From Macrothele yani (taxonomy: Eukaryota > Arthropoda > Arachnida > Araneae > Macrothelidae), in assembly GCA_039090855.1 (NCBI GenBank), contig CM077011.1:31277001-31341000 (forward strand): a DNA stretch of 64,000 nucleotides, read 5' to 3'. Under the pieces are notes generated by a model. That model saw only the letters and a program-made list of their open reading frames with translations. It was not told the origin of the DNA and ran no database searches. The position numbers and the translations under genes were made by a program. This document shows positions 21,982 through 33,703 of the stretch, one piece after another; within the stretch, counting starts at the first letter, position 1; each line of letters opens with the position of its first letter.

Positions 21982-24900
21982 CAGTTTGTTTGGGAAATGA
22001 AGTGAATAGTCCCCATGTACCGAGCTCTTCTTGCGACTAATAAAATTACCTGGTCTCTTTTAAGTCATGTACCCTGCCTAAACGTTTTGCCCGCGTACGA
22101 CCGGTGTACCTTAAAATCCCTGCTTGATTAATCAACACAATGACAATCTATCCGAATATCTTGAAAAAAAAATAAGTACAGAGTCCTATATTACAAAATG
22201 TAACTGTCTTTTAGTCTACAGATCTGCGCGTCTTCCTTCTCTTTTTAATTTTTCAAGAAGCAAAGTATTTCTTTTTACACAGATCTCAGGCCATAGCTTA
22301 ACACAAGGCTTTCAGTTATGAGTTGCGATAATTCATTAAGGTAAAACAGTGATAGTAAATCAATAAGAGTATTTTTCTTTGTAAAGTTCAATTTTATTAT
22401 GCTCTGTACAGGTTTCATAGGGTGTCAATCTAACAGTAATCTGAATGAGAGTCTACAAGGGGTTTGGATATTTTTTTTTTATTAAGCGCAAGAAATTAAC
22501 CTAATTCTTGTGACCGTTCAAAATGATTATGATCTCTCATATACAGTAAAACAACATATTCTAAGACGCTTTCACTTCGGATGTAGGCTATAATAATTTA
22601 ACTTCATTAATTAATATTTATCTACATTTTTTGGGGGAGGGGGTATTAGTGAACGTGTGTCCTTCCAAGGCACATAATAGCGCTATGAGCGACTTATTTG
22701 AAATTTATGTTTTCCTTCTCCAGAACGGATGAGCCCCTCAGGTCGACCTTAGAAGAGAAACATTCCTTTGCTTCAAATGAAAAACGCATTGCCCACTAAC
22801 GACTGTTAAAACTAAATGCGTAAGCAGCAGTACACGAATAAATTTGTCTTATTGCTGCTCTTTCGTGATGAGATACTTCACCCCGCAAAGAGCTTTCAGA
22901 AAAACATCATCGTTTATTAAAATTAAATCTAATCGAAAACTGTAATTGTTGTGCGATCAAAACTAGTGCTGCATGAAATCGTAAATCTCTGAAAAGTGAT
23001 ACGTCAATGCAATAAACTTTGAATTTTGAATTGGTTGGAAAGTTAGAGTAAAACAACTTAATTTTTTGAAAAATATCGAACTGATATATTATTTTTGCAG
23101 TGCAAAGTCAATTTTTTCATTTCTTTGTAAAAAGCATTAACATAATATTTTGCACCAATATCGATTCAAAAGTAGTAAACAGTGATTTTAAAGAAATGAC
23201 AGTTTCATTGCTAAACTTTGCTTAAGTGATTTGAAAAAAAAACCCCAACAACAATGAAATAGATGGACACCGTTGTTATCATCATAATCCAATTTATTGT
23301 TATCAATCATTATGTGAATGTAAAGTTCTTCAATAAACAAAAAGATTCTCTTGTCATAAACTGAAAGTAAGTTTCGGAAACAGCTACTCAAAATAAAAAA
23401 ATATATTGTACATTCGAGATCGTGTGTTATAGCGTATGATCTCAATTTTCAGTTTCATCATGCTCGATTGGACATGTCGAGAAAATTTTAAACCGCGTTT
23501 ACTTCAAGTGTTCTATGGAGCTTCACTTAAGTAGAATGATAGAAAGTAGATATTCCTATTTCAAACAGATCAGGGAAATCTTCCAAAGTAAGCGATAGAG
23601 TTTTTTAATCATCCGATAATAAAATTATTCTTAGAGTCAGAATAAACCAATAGATAACGTTACAATTCTTCTAATTCTGGCACCTTCAAGAAGGGAGTTC
23701 ATTTAATAAATTGTAGAATATCAAAGTTAAACATTTCATGACGAGGTACAGTTTTCATTAAACTTTAATGCTTGTGTGAGGTACTCAAATTTTAATGAGC
23801 CTAGGTCCGAAGATGGGAGATGTAGTTTATAGATAATAAAAATATTAAGAATGAGAGCATTTCACACTTCCTATAGGACATTTACATTTTTAAACCATCT
23901 ATAAATCAAATTGTGGCTGATTTACATCAAGCAAACTACCCTAAAATAAACCATTTAACAAATCCGTTAAAAAGCCGGAGCCACCACTATGAACCACTGA
24001 GAATTTCAGCAGAAAATTTGCATCTTGTAGAAAGAAAGAAAAAGATACAGCACTAAAATATTATCAAAAATGTGAAGTTTCTTTAGGAAGATGGTACATT
24101 GTCCTTCTGATGCAATAATTATTAATTGGTAAATTAAAGAAGTCCATATATATTTTCTTTATATCTATATTTTGCTTTTTACTGACATGATTTTGCTGCA
24201 AACAGATGTTACTTTATGCATTATTCTTTCATACAGAGTGCCGTTTTGCAATTAAGTGCAGATTTGTTTTTGTTTCTGCAACTACGAAAGAGAACATCAG
24301 TTGGAGTTACCTGATTCAGAAAGTTCAATTAACCAGCAACCTAATACTAACTACCCAAGACGATCAAAACATCTCAGCAATAAAGTTCGATATATTTTGT
24401 TCAAAGAGGCTGAGCGCAGAACTAAAGCCTGTAATTAACAAAGATACAGATTGTGCGGAATTCAACAGAAAGTCCAGAGATGATGAATGCAAATACTTGC
24501 AAACTGAAATTTTCCTTTGGTTTGATGTTTAATCGGATGATGTGGCCGAAGAGAGCGGCGAGTTACGGTGCGAGTGTTCAAGAAACCCAGAAGCTGCCTT
24601 GTCGGGACGGCCGTCTTCCTCGACAAACATGCGAACTTGTTACATCGTATTTATTAAGGCCACATTACTGCCTCTCGTCGAAATAGCCTCTGAATTGAAG
24701 TATGATTCCCTAATCGTTGTTTTAGACAATCTTTTTCACGTATGATCGCCTCTAATACCGAACCCTCTTTTTCATGAATTGTGCGTACTGTCTTAAACTG
24801 TAACTTTCTGAAAGTTTTGAAACATGCACATGCTAACGGTATATTCTAATTAACTAATTCCACCAATCAGCAAAAATATAGCACGCGTGGAAGTATGAGT

Positions 24901-27900
24901 ACTTTGAAAGTCGTTTCCCGTAAAAATCAATTGATATCTAGCTGACAAAATAGGAATACGTTCAAAAGAGTAATACCGAATGGAAAGGGAAATACATGGC
25001 AATTTTGTGTCGTTACTTCTAGACTTCGAATGAACTCACGTGTAACTAAGAAATTACTTTGTCGGTTTTAAGAATGCCTAATAAGAAGGAAGGGATGTGT
25101 TTCAAATATAATCGTTCCCTTTGCCTTGAACAAAAGAAGGCACCATTTCTTTCAGATGCAACGCAAACGTCAAATATTTAATGTTTGTCCTTCACACGCA
25201 GAATGTATTGATTGAAATATTGATTCATTTGCAAATAGAAGTGCAACTTCTTGTAACATTGCTTGAAAAACTCATGTAATGCATGATTGCTTCTTGTGTT
25301 TTTATTTATTCTCTACATAGATTTTGAGCAGTTACACTCACGCGGATCTGGTGTGCCTTTCGGAATTGCGACTTTTTCAGGTGAAAAAGATCAGTTATGT
25401 ACGTCATACTCAAGTATGTTTCTTCAGCCTTTTGGTCGTCACTTGATTCTGAACCCGTAATGGTTTGATTGGGGTGGGGGATTCCTGCACGATTTCCAAA
25501 AGGATCTCAAGTATGTGAAAATTTTCACAACTTTAAATCAAAAGACGAAAGATATGTATATTGGGCTTTCTCGAACAATGTTGAATAAAAGCATATATGT
25601 TTTAAAAGCTTCTGATGGCTAAAAGAATTCACAATTGTCACGAGTTATACGTAAACTGAGTAAAGATGACAACTGGGAAGAAATCAAAACAACTTTTCAA
25701 TACCAAAGTTTCAATTGCATTTTCCAGTTGTTGCAAGAGTTGTTTTACCGGGTTTGCAGAAGTTATCATTTTTTCTTGTTAATGTGTTTCTATTTACAGT
25801 AACGTAGAATGAAATAACGGATTTAAAGGTATCCATAGCAATTTAGTTCTCTCTTATTCATTATTAAATCGTGTCCATACATCTAAGTAAGATGTATACA
25901 CTTATCCGCTGGAACAAAAGTGGGGCATTAACCCCATCCTTTCCTTTCAAAAGCATAGCTCTTCAATGTTGAATTTCGGAAATAACACAATTAGTTTCTA
26001 CTGTCACCTCATCAGCACCCAGTAATCTATAAAACACTCGGTATTATGCCTAAGAATTCTCCAGGTACCCCAGGATTTCTGTTATGAAAGATGTGAAAAA
26101 CATTCTTGTTTTTTAATTGAGTTAAGAAAAATGTCGTAAGTACCTGTTTAAGAATGACTACACGCATTGGATCAGTCAAATATCTCGTACTTTCTGTGTG
26201 ACACCGACGCCTATGTAAATAGCTTACAAAATTAAACAACTTGTAATTTTTTACAAAATTTTATTTCAATTCTTGAATTACTCTGAGTTTGTGGTTCATT
26301 TGCTAAATCAATTTTACGATGTAGGTCTATAGGTTGATAATATTTCGTTCAGAATGATTAAGATTTTATCTATATCTTCCATACTTAGTTCGTCATCAGA
26401 TAGGGTTTTTTTTTTCCTGTTTTTGAGAATTTAAAATGTAATATTGATCAGTGGAGGTAAAAAGCAGAATCTTTTCTTGGACTTGATTTTTAATGCGGAG
26501 AAGAAGCAGCGGAAAATTTATCTATTAACAAATCCAATTGAAAATAATTTAAACATATTCCCAATTGGCTTGGGACATGGTGAAGTACGATGCTTAATTT
26601 TGTCAGCTGAAAATAGCTTGATAAGAAGACACTTTTAATAAAATTTCTGCAAAAGCATCATGTTTCTTAGTCTACGATTTTATTATTATTGCTAGACATT
26701 TATCTCTACATTTAACATAGCATGTGATGGTCCAAAACCAACATGGTAAGAGAAGAAATGCACATGACTTCTGGCTCTTCAGCGATGTACTAAAGATATA
26801 AATTTTGAGAATCGCGCGTTTTGTGATATCACGTTTCATTTCTTCCTTATTCCCTAGCATGTTTAATTTCTACAACTGCGAACACTTGGTTCACGGTTTT
26901 AGTAATGGCAATTAACGTAGTAAAAGCCTAAGTAAACGCCCAACAGCGTCTTCTTTGAAACGTGTTCATAACATGAGCTATGAAGTTTGTTTTCATGAAG
27001 ACAGAAGCCATACATCATATTAAAGTTATGAGGTGCGTGTCCTGATGCATATAAAGTTGACAGTTTTTTTAGAGAGGATGTAGTGAATAGCTGTCATATG
27101 TAAGATGCATAAAAATAACCTTAGAATGAACGGGGTGATTAATAGGGCATTGGATGCATAGTGCACATCAGCGTTTTAAAAACACTGTATTACATATAGC
27201 TTTTACAACGATCAGCTAAAAATTTACAACCTTTAAAAATATATACCCCCCTCCCTGAAAAAATACCTCCCTAGCGACCCCATTCTTCAAGGACAGTGGG
27301 TAATTTTTCGTGCGATAAGAGTTGAGAGAGGAAGATTGAAATAACAATACTTCAAGGAAGAGGAGCATGAATGATTTTGCTAAAAACAAAATATACTTTA
27401 TGAAATTAACTTATCAATATTACCTATTTAATGCGTAAAATAATTCGAAGATAAAAGCTATTTTACACGTTTTTGTCACTGTTTTGAGCTTGTAGCTTTT
27501 TTAAAAGTAGTTTTTACAACTGTAGTTCATCAAAGATGCAACAATTATATACGAAATAGATCTTTTGGTTTCTGATTAACTTTGCTAATTTATTTAAAAC
27601 GAAATGTTTCCTGCGTTCATGTGATGTGCAAATTCAGTGTAATTAAATGACTCAAATTTTTAGTAGTTCCGATAAATCGTGGATTCTATGGTTATAAGTA
27701 AGCTGCAACAAATGAGAACGGAAGGGGAGTTAATAATAGTTAAAGAAAAAGAAAACATTAGTTGTCATAATTCTATCAACAGGATTTTATATTAGCGATG
27801 TCATTTATAAACTTTAAAATGGATGTCACTCTTCTTGGAAACATGTGAAGTTTTTAAATGGTTCTACTCAGCTGCGCAAATCTTTCCACATTTTTAGGAA

Positions 27901-28099
27901 CGCACTAAAAAATAACTGCGGCAGAAGTTTTAAAAACTGCAAAGTTTTTAAAGAGTTGCCTTGTATAGGGGCATTTACACATAGTAACTGCGCAAGGGAA
28001 ATTGAAAATCAAAAAACAAAATGCATCGAGGATTTTGCTGAAAAATTTAATGAAGGTAATAAGCGTTCAGTGTACATCTCAGTTTTTCAGCATGCACTT

Positions 28100-28556
28100 G
28101 CTCGGTGGTACGAGCAAATCAGTTGCTTGTTTTCAAATACTTTCAGTTTTCAATGTCATTTTAAAACCACTGCTCGGAATTTATTCTAAAGGGCTGCGTT
28201 ATTTCAGACACTTATTTAAGGAACACTTTTAAACATGCCCGTGAGAGGAGTGTCAAATACCCAATTGCAAATTTATAAGGGGGTGGGGGTGGGGGGAAAT
28301 TGGGCATTTAAAAATCTTGATTATAATTCAGTAACGAAAATTTAAGCAAAATGTACAATGTATCATGAACGATTGTGATCATACAGTTTATTAGGGTAAT
28401 CAGCACTAAAGATATTCTTCAGTTTTGTATTACTTTTGCTTGTTTCATGATATACAGCAAATCGATTGTGTGTTTCTAAATACCTTTAAATTTTTAGCAT
28501 CATTTTTAGAACCACTGCTCGGAATTTATTGCAAAGCGCTGCTTCATTTCTGATTT
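28100..28556. repeat. Local duplication, ~80 bp, spaced 345 bp
   Basis: AACCACTGCTCGGAATTTATT with flanking sequence occurs at about 28119-28200 and again at 28463-28556. Similarity extends on both sides (GCAAATC..TTG.TTGTTT.AAATAC, then GCTGC.T.ATTTC). Confidence 0.7.
28279..28304 (+). other. G-quadruplex-type motif
   Basis: Four G-runs (5, 5, 6 and 3) are separated by loops of 1, 1 and 5 bases. It lies about 600 bases downstream of the dac exon 1 donor, on the template strand of dac. Confidence 0.6.
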
Positions 28557-28896
28557 TGTAACATCCCGGTTTTACGAAGAAGAAATAGTGAAAATCTGGC
28601 AAAAAAAGATAGTAGCTGCTATAAGAGTGATATAAAAAATTATCAGTTGTGGAAATATTGATGATGCGTTAGCCTTCAAATCTGAGAAGTGTCGAATATA
28701 ATCTTCAACAAACATAATTTCATGTCTTGCTTCGGATGAGTGAATCACATCCGATTTTTGGATCGTTAATTTGTTCGACATCAGTTTCGAAATGTTTGTA
28801 TAAAAATGAAATTAATAAACGTATCATGGTGGTGTATTAAGTGCTAATTGACTGTGAATGTATGCAGAGTCGGAAAAAAGTATAAGTAAATGGTTT

Positions 28897-28901
28897 CCTA
28901 C
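28897..28901 (-). promoter_or_regulatory. Splice donor of dac exon 1
   Basis: On the minus strand the exon ends CTGCCAG and the intron begins GTAGG. The CAG|GTAGG match is good, and an in-frame stop (TAG) follows at once if the intron is retained, so splicing here is needed to continue the protein. Confidence 0.85.
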
Positions 28902-29725
28902 CTGGCAGTAGTGCAGTCCTTATAAAGGGAGTCAAAATCTTTGCACGACAGAAGTTTACAACGGTTCACCCCAGGTTGGATGGCGCCTAGTCCTCGAAGG
29001 ATACGTACTTGTTCCACATTGCACACGATAGGGGTTATGTCCAAGCGCTTCAACTTTGTGTAGACAGTGTGAAGTCCCCCAACAAGATGCTTGAGAAACA
29101 GCTCGAAAGCCTGCGGGAGGCACAAGAGATAGTCTCCGTTGACGAGGAAAGCCGCCACTTTAGCCCCCCTATAGTCGATGAGTCTGCAGTCGTTGGCAGT
29201 GGCATCCGTGGTGATGCCGGGTGGAGACACCGGATGCATCGGCCGGTCGAGCCTTGGCCCGCCTAGGTAACCGCCGACTGCGTGGTGGACACCGTTCCTC
29301 ATCCCGCTGCCCAGCAACCCCATGCTAGTGGGGGTGTGAGACGGGTGAGGGATGTGGGGGACGTCGTGCTTGTGCGACATCCCTCCCCCACTGGCCAGTG
29401 CCATCACAGCGGAGGCCGTGGACATCGGTGGTGTGTAGGGCTTGGACGCCACAACATGAGATACTCCAGAAATCTGCGGGCTCGTAGGAGAAGTCCTTGG
29501 CACGTGTCCGGCCGGATTTGGAGATCCCAGTCCTTGCATGGAGAGAACTGAACTTGGTTGCCCGTGTTTGGGGCTCAGTGCCATGGGTGGTCCGAGCATG
29601 GCCGCACCAGATGGGCACTCGGCCATCATGCCGCTGCTATCCGGATTTGGAGAGTTTTGAATCGAAGGAGGGGATGGCATATCCCCAGACGGCGACGTGC
29701 TGCCCTCCCCGCTGCTGCCGTCCAT
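28902..29725 (-). CDS. dac: Dachshund homologue, first coding exon (partial)
   Basis: Dachshund is a nuclear transcriptional cofactor of the SKI/SNO/DAC group; in arthropods it acts in the retinal determination network and in patterning middle leg segments (family knowledge). The exon encodes 274 codons plus two bases (phase 2). Residues 1-175 are low-complexity, rich in Ser, Pro, Gly, His and Met, and probably disordered. Residues 178-274 form the SKI/SNO/DAC (Dachbox-N) domain, with CRLIDYRGAKVAAFLVNG, CLPQAFELFLKHLVGGLHTV, LDITPIVCNVEQVRILRGLG and CKLLSCKDFDSLYKDCT, strongly conserved with DACH proteins. The start chosen (29725) has a good context, GCGCCATGG; the frame stays open upstream but no better ATG was seen. 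The C-terminal coiled-coil Dachbox-C and later exons are not in the window. Arachnids carry two dac paralogues; which one this is cannot be told. The exon is GC-rich against AT-rich surroundings. Confidence 0.93.
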
Positions 29726-29845
29726 GGCGCGGGACAGTTTCTTGCTCTCACACTCTTCCTTTCCCTCTTTTTTTTTAATAACTTCTATGCTGCCGAAGTT
29801 CTGTCGCAGCTTCCGAAGTTTCCGCCGATGACGATTGTTAGAAAC

Positions 29846-29895
<50 letters not shown>

Positions 29896-30135
29896 ACGCG
29901 CACTTGAAGTTCGGAGTCCGCGAGTTGAGAAGCTGCCGGTCCCGGGGAGGTGGGTCGGGATCTGCCGCCGAGGGGGCGCGACTGTCTTCGGTGAGGCCGT
30001 GAAGCGATTATGCCAGCCACAGCCTCACGGGGTATGCGATCGCTCACCCAAAGATCCCGCCCAATTGCGATCAAGCGTCTCCTCCGGCCACGTCACACCA
30101 ATACAAAGCGAAATGGTGTTTGTTGGTGGCGGCCG
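29726..30135 (-). promoter_or_regulatory. Probable dac 5' leader/promoter-proximal region
   Basis: This stretch lies directly upstream of the dac start and is GC- and CpG-rich compared with its surroundings. It contains (GA)n on the plus strand, i.e. (TC)n on the coding strand, at 29853-29894, 128-169 bases before the ATG. GAGA-type tracts are common at developmental promoters in arthropods. No TATA box or transcription start can be assigned. Open frames on the plus strand here (such as 29558-30148) are antisense shadows. Confidence 0.5.
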
Positions 30136-30861
30136 TGCGTTTCGTTAGCTCTCTCTTTCCGTTTTTGATTTGTTTTTTCCTCTCCGTTTTTTTAAGCCAG
30201 TTACGGATCGAATTACCACCGGAACTACTTTCGCCAATCGTGTCGCTGATTTCTCGTGCTCAGAGCCGTCGGGGCATTACCATGTCCAGCCCACCCTCAT
30301 TAGAGGCGCTCCTATTACTATACTACCTATGCATATCTGAAACCCCCAGGTCTCACGAAAGAATGATGTGCAGCAGCAGCAGCAGTACTATTTCTCTCGG
30401 CCCGTTTGTTTTTATCATTGCTTTTCCACGTTTCTAATCGCTGACCGCGGTCACGAACTGGGGAGCTCATTACGTTCCTTTAAAAAAAAAAAAAAAAGGC
30501 AGAAAATTGCTTCAGGCCAAAAAACTCTTTTCCTCGGACAATAATTAAAAGCAGACAGAAAGTTAATCTAAATAAATGGTGGAAGCTATTTATCCCGATG
30601 CGTACCGTTATGTACAAAAAAGAACGCCAACACTTTTAACTTTTTTGAAGACTCGTTGATAAAGTACGGATTATTATTAACTGCTGAAGAAATATCTATC
30701 CGCTAAGATGATCCTCTGATTTTCATAACATACAGAAATATTAAATGGAGCCAGATATTTAAAACATTAAATTTAAGAAATATTTTTTAAATGAAACACA
30801 CACATTATATACAAACCTGATCTTTTATATCACGCTGTAAATCAAGTACAGGAGCGCCATT
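30136..30861. other. Upstream flank of dac, nothing recognised
   Basis: A (CAG)n run lies at about 30371-30385 and an A-run at 30481-30497. No coding signal was seen. Confidence 0.45.
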
Positions 30862-31248
30862 GCCATTCATCATGATCAAATATTTTGAATTCGCTGCTGG
30901 ATGAAGGTCTCCCTAAATCTCTTTCACAACTTTTTATCTTGGGTCAGCCTCCTCCATGTCACTCCTTTCGAATTCCATCCACCCATCTCCCTCGTGGGTT
31001 TCTTTTAGGACTCTTCCTGTCATTTGGCATTTAGTCTGATATTTTAGTTGGCCAACGGTGGTCAGTTCTTTAAGCAATATGTTCACCGCATTGCCTTTTC
31101 GGGGATTTTATTTTGTTCTTGATATCACTCACTTTTGTAATTTTCCTGATCCACGAGTTCTTCTTCCTGTCATTTATGGTACACCAAGTACGCATTTCTT
31201 CATGCTTCTCTGAGTTGTCCTCAGCCTCTATATACCTCTTTTTTACTT
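30862..31248 (-). pseudogene. RTE retrotransposon 3' fragment
   Basis: It aligns, with many substitutions, to 45560-45915 of the RTE element: GCTGGATGAAGGTCTCCC, CCTCCTCCATGTCACTCC, TTCCATCCACCCATCTCCC and TACACCAAGTACGCATTTC occur in the same order. It corresponds to the C-terminal part of the polyprotein downstream of the RT domain and is not translatable. It may be the 3' piece of the same copy whose middle is at 33555-34800. Confidence 0.8.
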
Positions 31249-31270
31249 TTAATTAAGATGTTAGAAACAG

Positions 31271-31283
31271 AGAGAAGCGATAG

Positions 31284-31346
<63 letters not shown>

Positions 31347-31349
31347 GAG
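31271..31349. repeat. (GATA)n-(GA)n compound microsatellite
   Basis: About seven GATA units pass into about 25 GA units. The 19 bases before it (TGTTAGAAACAGAGAGAAG) are identical to the left flank of the (GA)n tract in the dac leader. Confidence 0.95.
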
Positions 31350-32110
31350 ATCTAAAACTCTTTGATCTAAAAGTCAGTACTAAAACGATGTATGGATTGA
31401 ATACTAAGACATGATGGTCAGTGACGTAACTAGTACAACGTGTGTCCCCCTCCCCCACCGCAAGATTTTCTTCAGCACACCTAAGCACAGTAATTTTCCC
31501 AGGATTTTGAACATGAGGGAGGATGCATGTTTCGCGGTGTGTGTCTGGTGGTTGGAGGGAGGGGGAGGGGGTTGGACTTAGGAAGTCAAGGGGATTATCT
31601 GCAAAAGTAATGGCGGTATCTACAGCCCTGTAGTTTTAACTTTTTTAAGTAATAGATTTGACAATACGTGTAATTGCTTTGTCCAAAACTAAAATAAATC
31701 ACTTGAAGAAATCCCCTCTTACACATGGCAGATCTGTAACTGCTGTGAATAAATGTTGGCATGTACGTAATCCTAGGTAACTTACTGTTTTCCCACATCC
31801 TCCACGGTGAATCCCACTGTGGCCTCGGGCTTTTCCTGAGCAGCGCAGAGAGAGGGCGATTGGAGAGCGATCGTATTATTTACAACCCATTGCAGAGCAA
31901 TCGTACTACAACCCGAAGTCAAGGAGCCAAACACTTTCAATCTGTACGACATTCAATGTTTTAAAAGTGAAACTAGGCATTTATTTAGGCAAAGCTAAAT
32001 GTATCTTAAAGCAAAATATGAATATTTGGGTTAATTATTGGGTGTATTCGATTTTTTTCATAAAACTGTAACTGGCAGCTGCAGTACGTCCCTTCGTTAA
32101 CTTCGTCCCC
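31350..32110. other. Non-coding stretch, nothing recognised
   Basis: A G-rich tract lies at 31546-31574. No coding or transposon signal was seen. Confidence 0.45.
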
Positions 32111-33465
32111 ACACAGCAGCGGGGGTGGTACCCAGAAAAACAGTCTTGCTGGGCCAGCAGTGGGCCATTGCTGGAAGCCGGCACTGCCAGCAATTATCCA
32201 GCACTATGTTGCCGCTGCCGAACCGTCATTAAAATGTCCGGGTGGCCAACAGAAGGTCCAGCAGTTCAGGCCAACAGCTGGCCAACAGTTGGCACCTCAT
32301 TAGTTGTCATATGCCACAACAGGACCATCAGTTATCCATCACAGGCAGTAGCTGCCACAAGTGGCCCTTCAGCGGTCCTACAAGCACGTGCCAGAAATGA
32401 TGGCTAGCCTAATGTTACCCGCTATTTTGCCGGTAATGGCAGCCGGCAACCACGTGACGTAATCCAGCAAAAACACAAGGGCTGGGAAACTGCTGGCCTC
32501 CAGCTGGCAGTGATGGGTCACTGCTGGCTGAAATCTGCCTGCTCACGGCCCGGTAGCGGTCTGTTGGCGGTAACGCTATCAGTTGGCGAGCCATTGATGG
32601 CCCTGCAGCATTGCCGTGAATTTTGGGCCTCCAAGCAAGTGTCACTAGCGGCCCATTGCTGGCAACCAATGCAACCCCAACATCAAGTGGAAGCAACGGG
32701 ACTGCGCATGCGCCGAAGCAACACTTGCTGTGTCTCTCATGGTACCAGTTAGTTGAAGACGACGCTATCGCCATCATGTTATTTTAGTGGATGTTAAGAA
32801 AAAAATCATATGTAGAGAGGCGAATTAATTTCCTAATGAAATTCCACGTCGACGAAGATGCCAGATTAAACAATGAAATACTAGATTACAGTCATGAAAT
32901 ACACCCACTCCATTCCCATGAATAACAATTCATGGAATGGAGTGGGTGAATAACAAGAAAACATTTGAAACCGCTTGAAACAAATGTCCTGGAAAAAACA
33001 TGAAAAAAACTTTTGTTGGAAAAAAAAGAATGGTATCTTCGTCGACGTGGAATTTTATTAGTAAATTAATTCTCCTCTCTACATGTGGATTTTTTTTCTT
33101 AACATCCACTAAAATAACACGATGTCGATAGCGTCGTCTTCAACTAACTGGTACCATGAGAGAGACACAGCAAGTGTTGCTTCTGCGCATGGCAGTCCTG
33201 TTACTTCCACCTGCTGTTGGGGTTGCATTGGTTGCCAGCAACGGGCCACTAGTGGCACTTGCTTGGAGGCCCACAATTCACGGCGATGCTGCAGGGCCAT
33301 CAATGGCTCGCCAACTGATAGCGCTGCCACCAACGGACCGCTACCGGGCCGTGAGCGGCAAATTTCAGCCAGCAGTGACCCATCACTGCCAGCTGGTGGC
33401 CAACAGTTTCTAGCACTTGTGTTTTTGCTGGGTAGTTACGCCACTGATGATGGTAAATTGCCGTT
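32111..33465. mobile_element. GC-rich foldback element with ~420-bp inverted arms
   Basis: The arms 32440-32862 and 33034-33460 are inverted copies about 90% alike by eye; for example ATCTTCGTCGACGTGGAATT, GCGTCGTCTTCAACTAACTG, GCAGGGCCATCAATGGCTCG and GCCAGCAGTGACCCATCACT occur in both. The ~170-bp loop holds a second perfect-type hairpin at 32903-32947. The segment 32111-32440 is made of short GGCCAGCAG/CTGCTGGCC-like words resembling the arms. The arms keep long open frames in the same relative position, which just reflects the repeat. No transposase and no clear TSD were found. Confidence 0.75.
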
Positions 33466-33703
33466 GAATATTGCACTGTTTCAAATGCTTTCCAGCCAAG
33501 TTTTATATAACTTTTCTTCTTCGACGTGTCCCTCTCTTAATATCTACTGACCTATATATAAATGCAAGATTCGGTTACTTCTAGAGTTTTCATATCCATC
33601 GCTAAATTTTCAACTCTTATGAAAGCATTGTACGTCAATTTCATCTTCTGGGAGTCCAGTTTCAACCCACTTTCTGTACTCGTGTCAGGACTTTCCTGGA
33701 CAT

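Larger units (their letters stand above)
21982..28896 (-). other. Presumed proximal intron 1 of dac, transposon-poor
   Basis: In contrast to the rest of the window, almost 7 kb adjoining the dac exon carries no recognised SINE, LINE or DNA transposon and no long minisatellite. Open frames such as 24206-24532 and 27845-28189 have no recognisable homology. The composition is AT-rich, with a GC-richer island near 24540-24650. Selection against insertions near a regulatory region is a possible but unproven reason. Confidence 0.45.

Noticed and set aside
27845..28189. 114-codon Cys-containing frame as a dac exon
   Set aside because: It is on the opposite strand to dac, has no splice signals I can defend, and resembles no known family.
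29558..30148. A 196-codon open frame on the plus strand
   Set aside because: It runs antisense through the dac exon and leader, and its middle is Arg/Glu-rich only because it reads the (GA)n tract. GC-rich DNA opens frames by chance.
31546..31574. G-quadruplex motif
   Set aside because: Only three runs of three or more G occur in a compact stretch; a four-run pattern is not met.
32168..33550. Pairs of 80-140-codon frames
   Set aside because: They mirror each other across the foldback element and show no family similarity; the frames come from GC-rich inverted arms.
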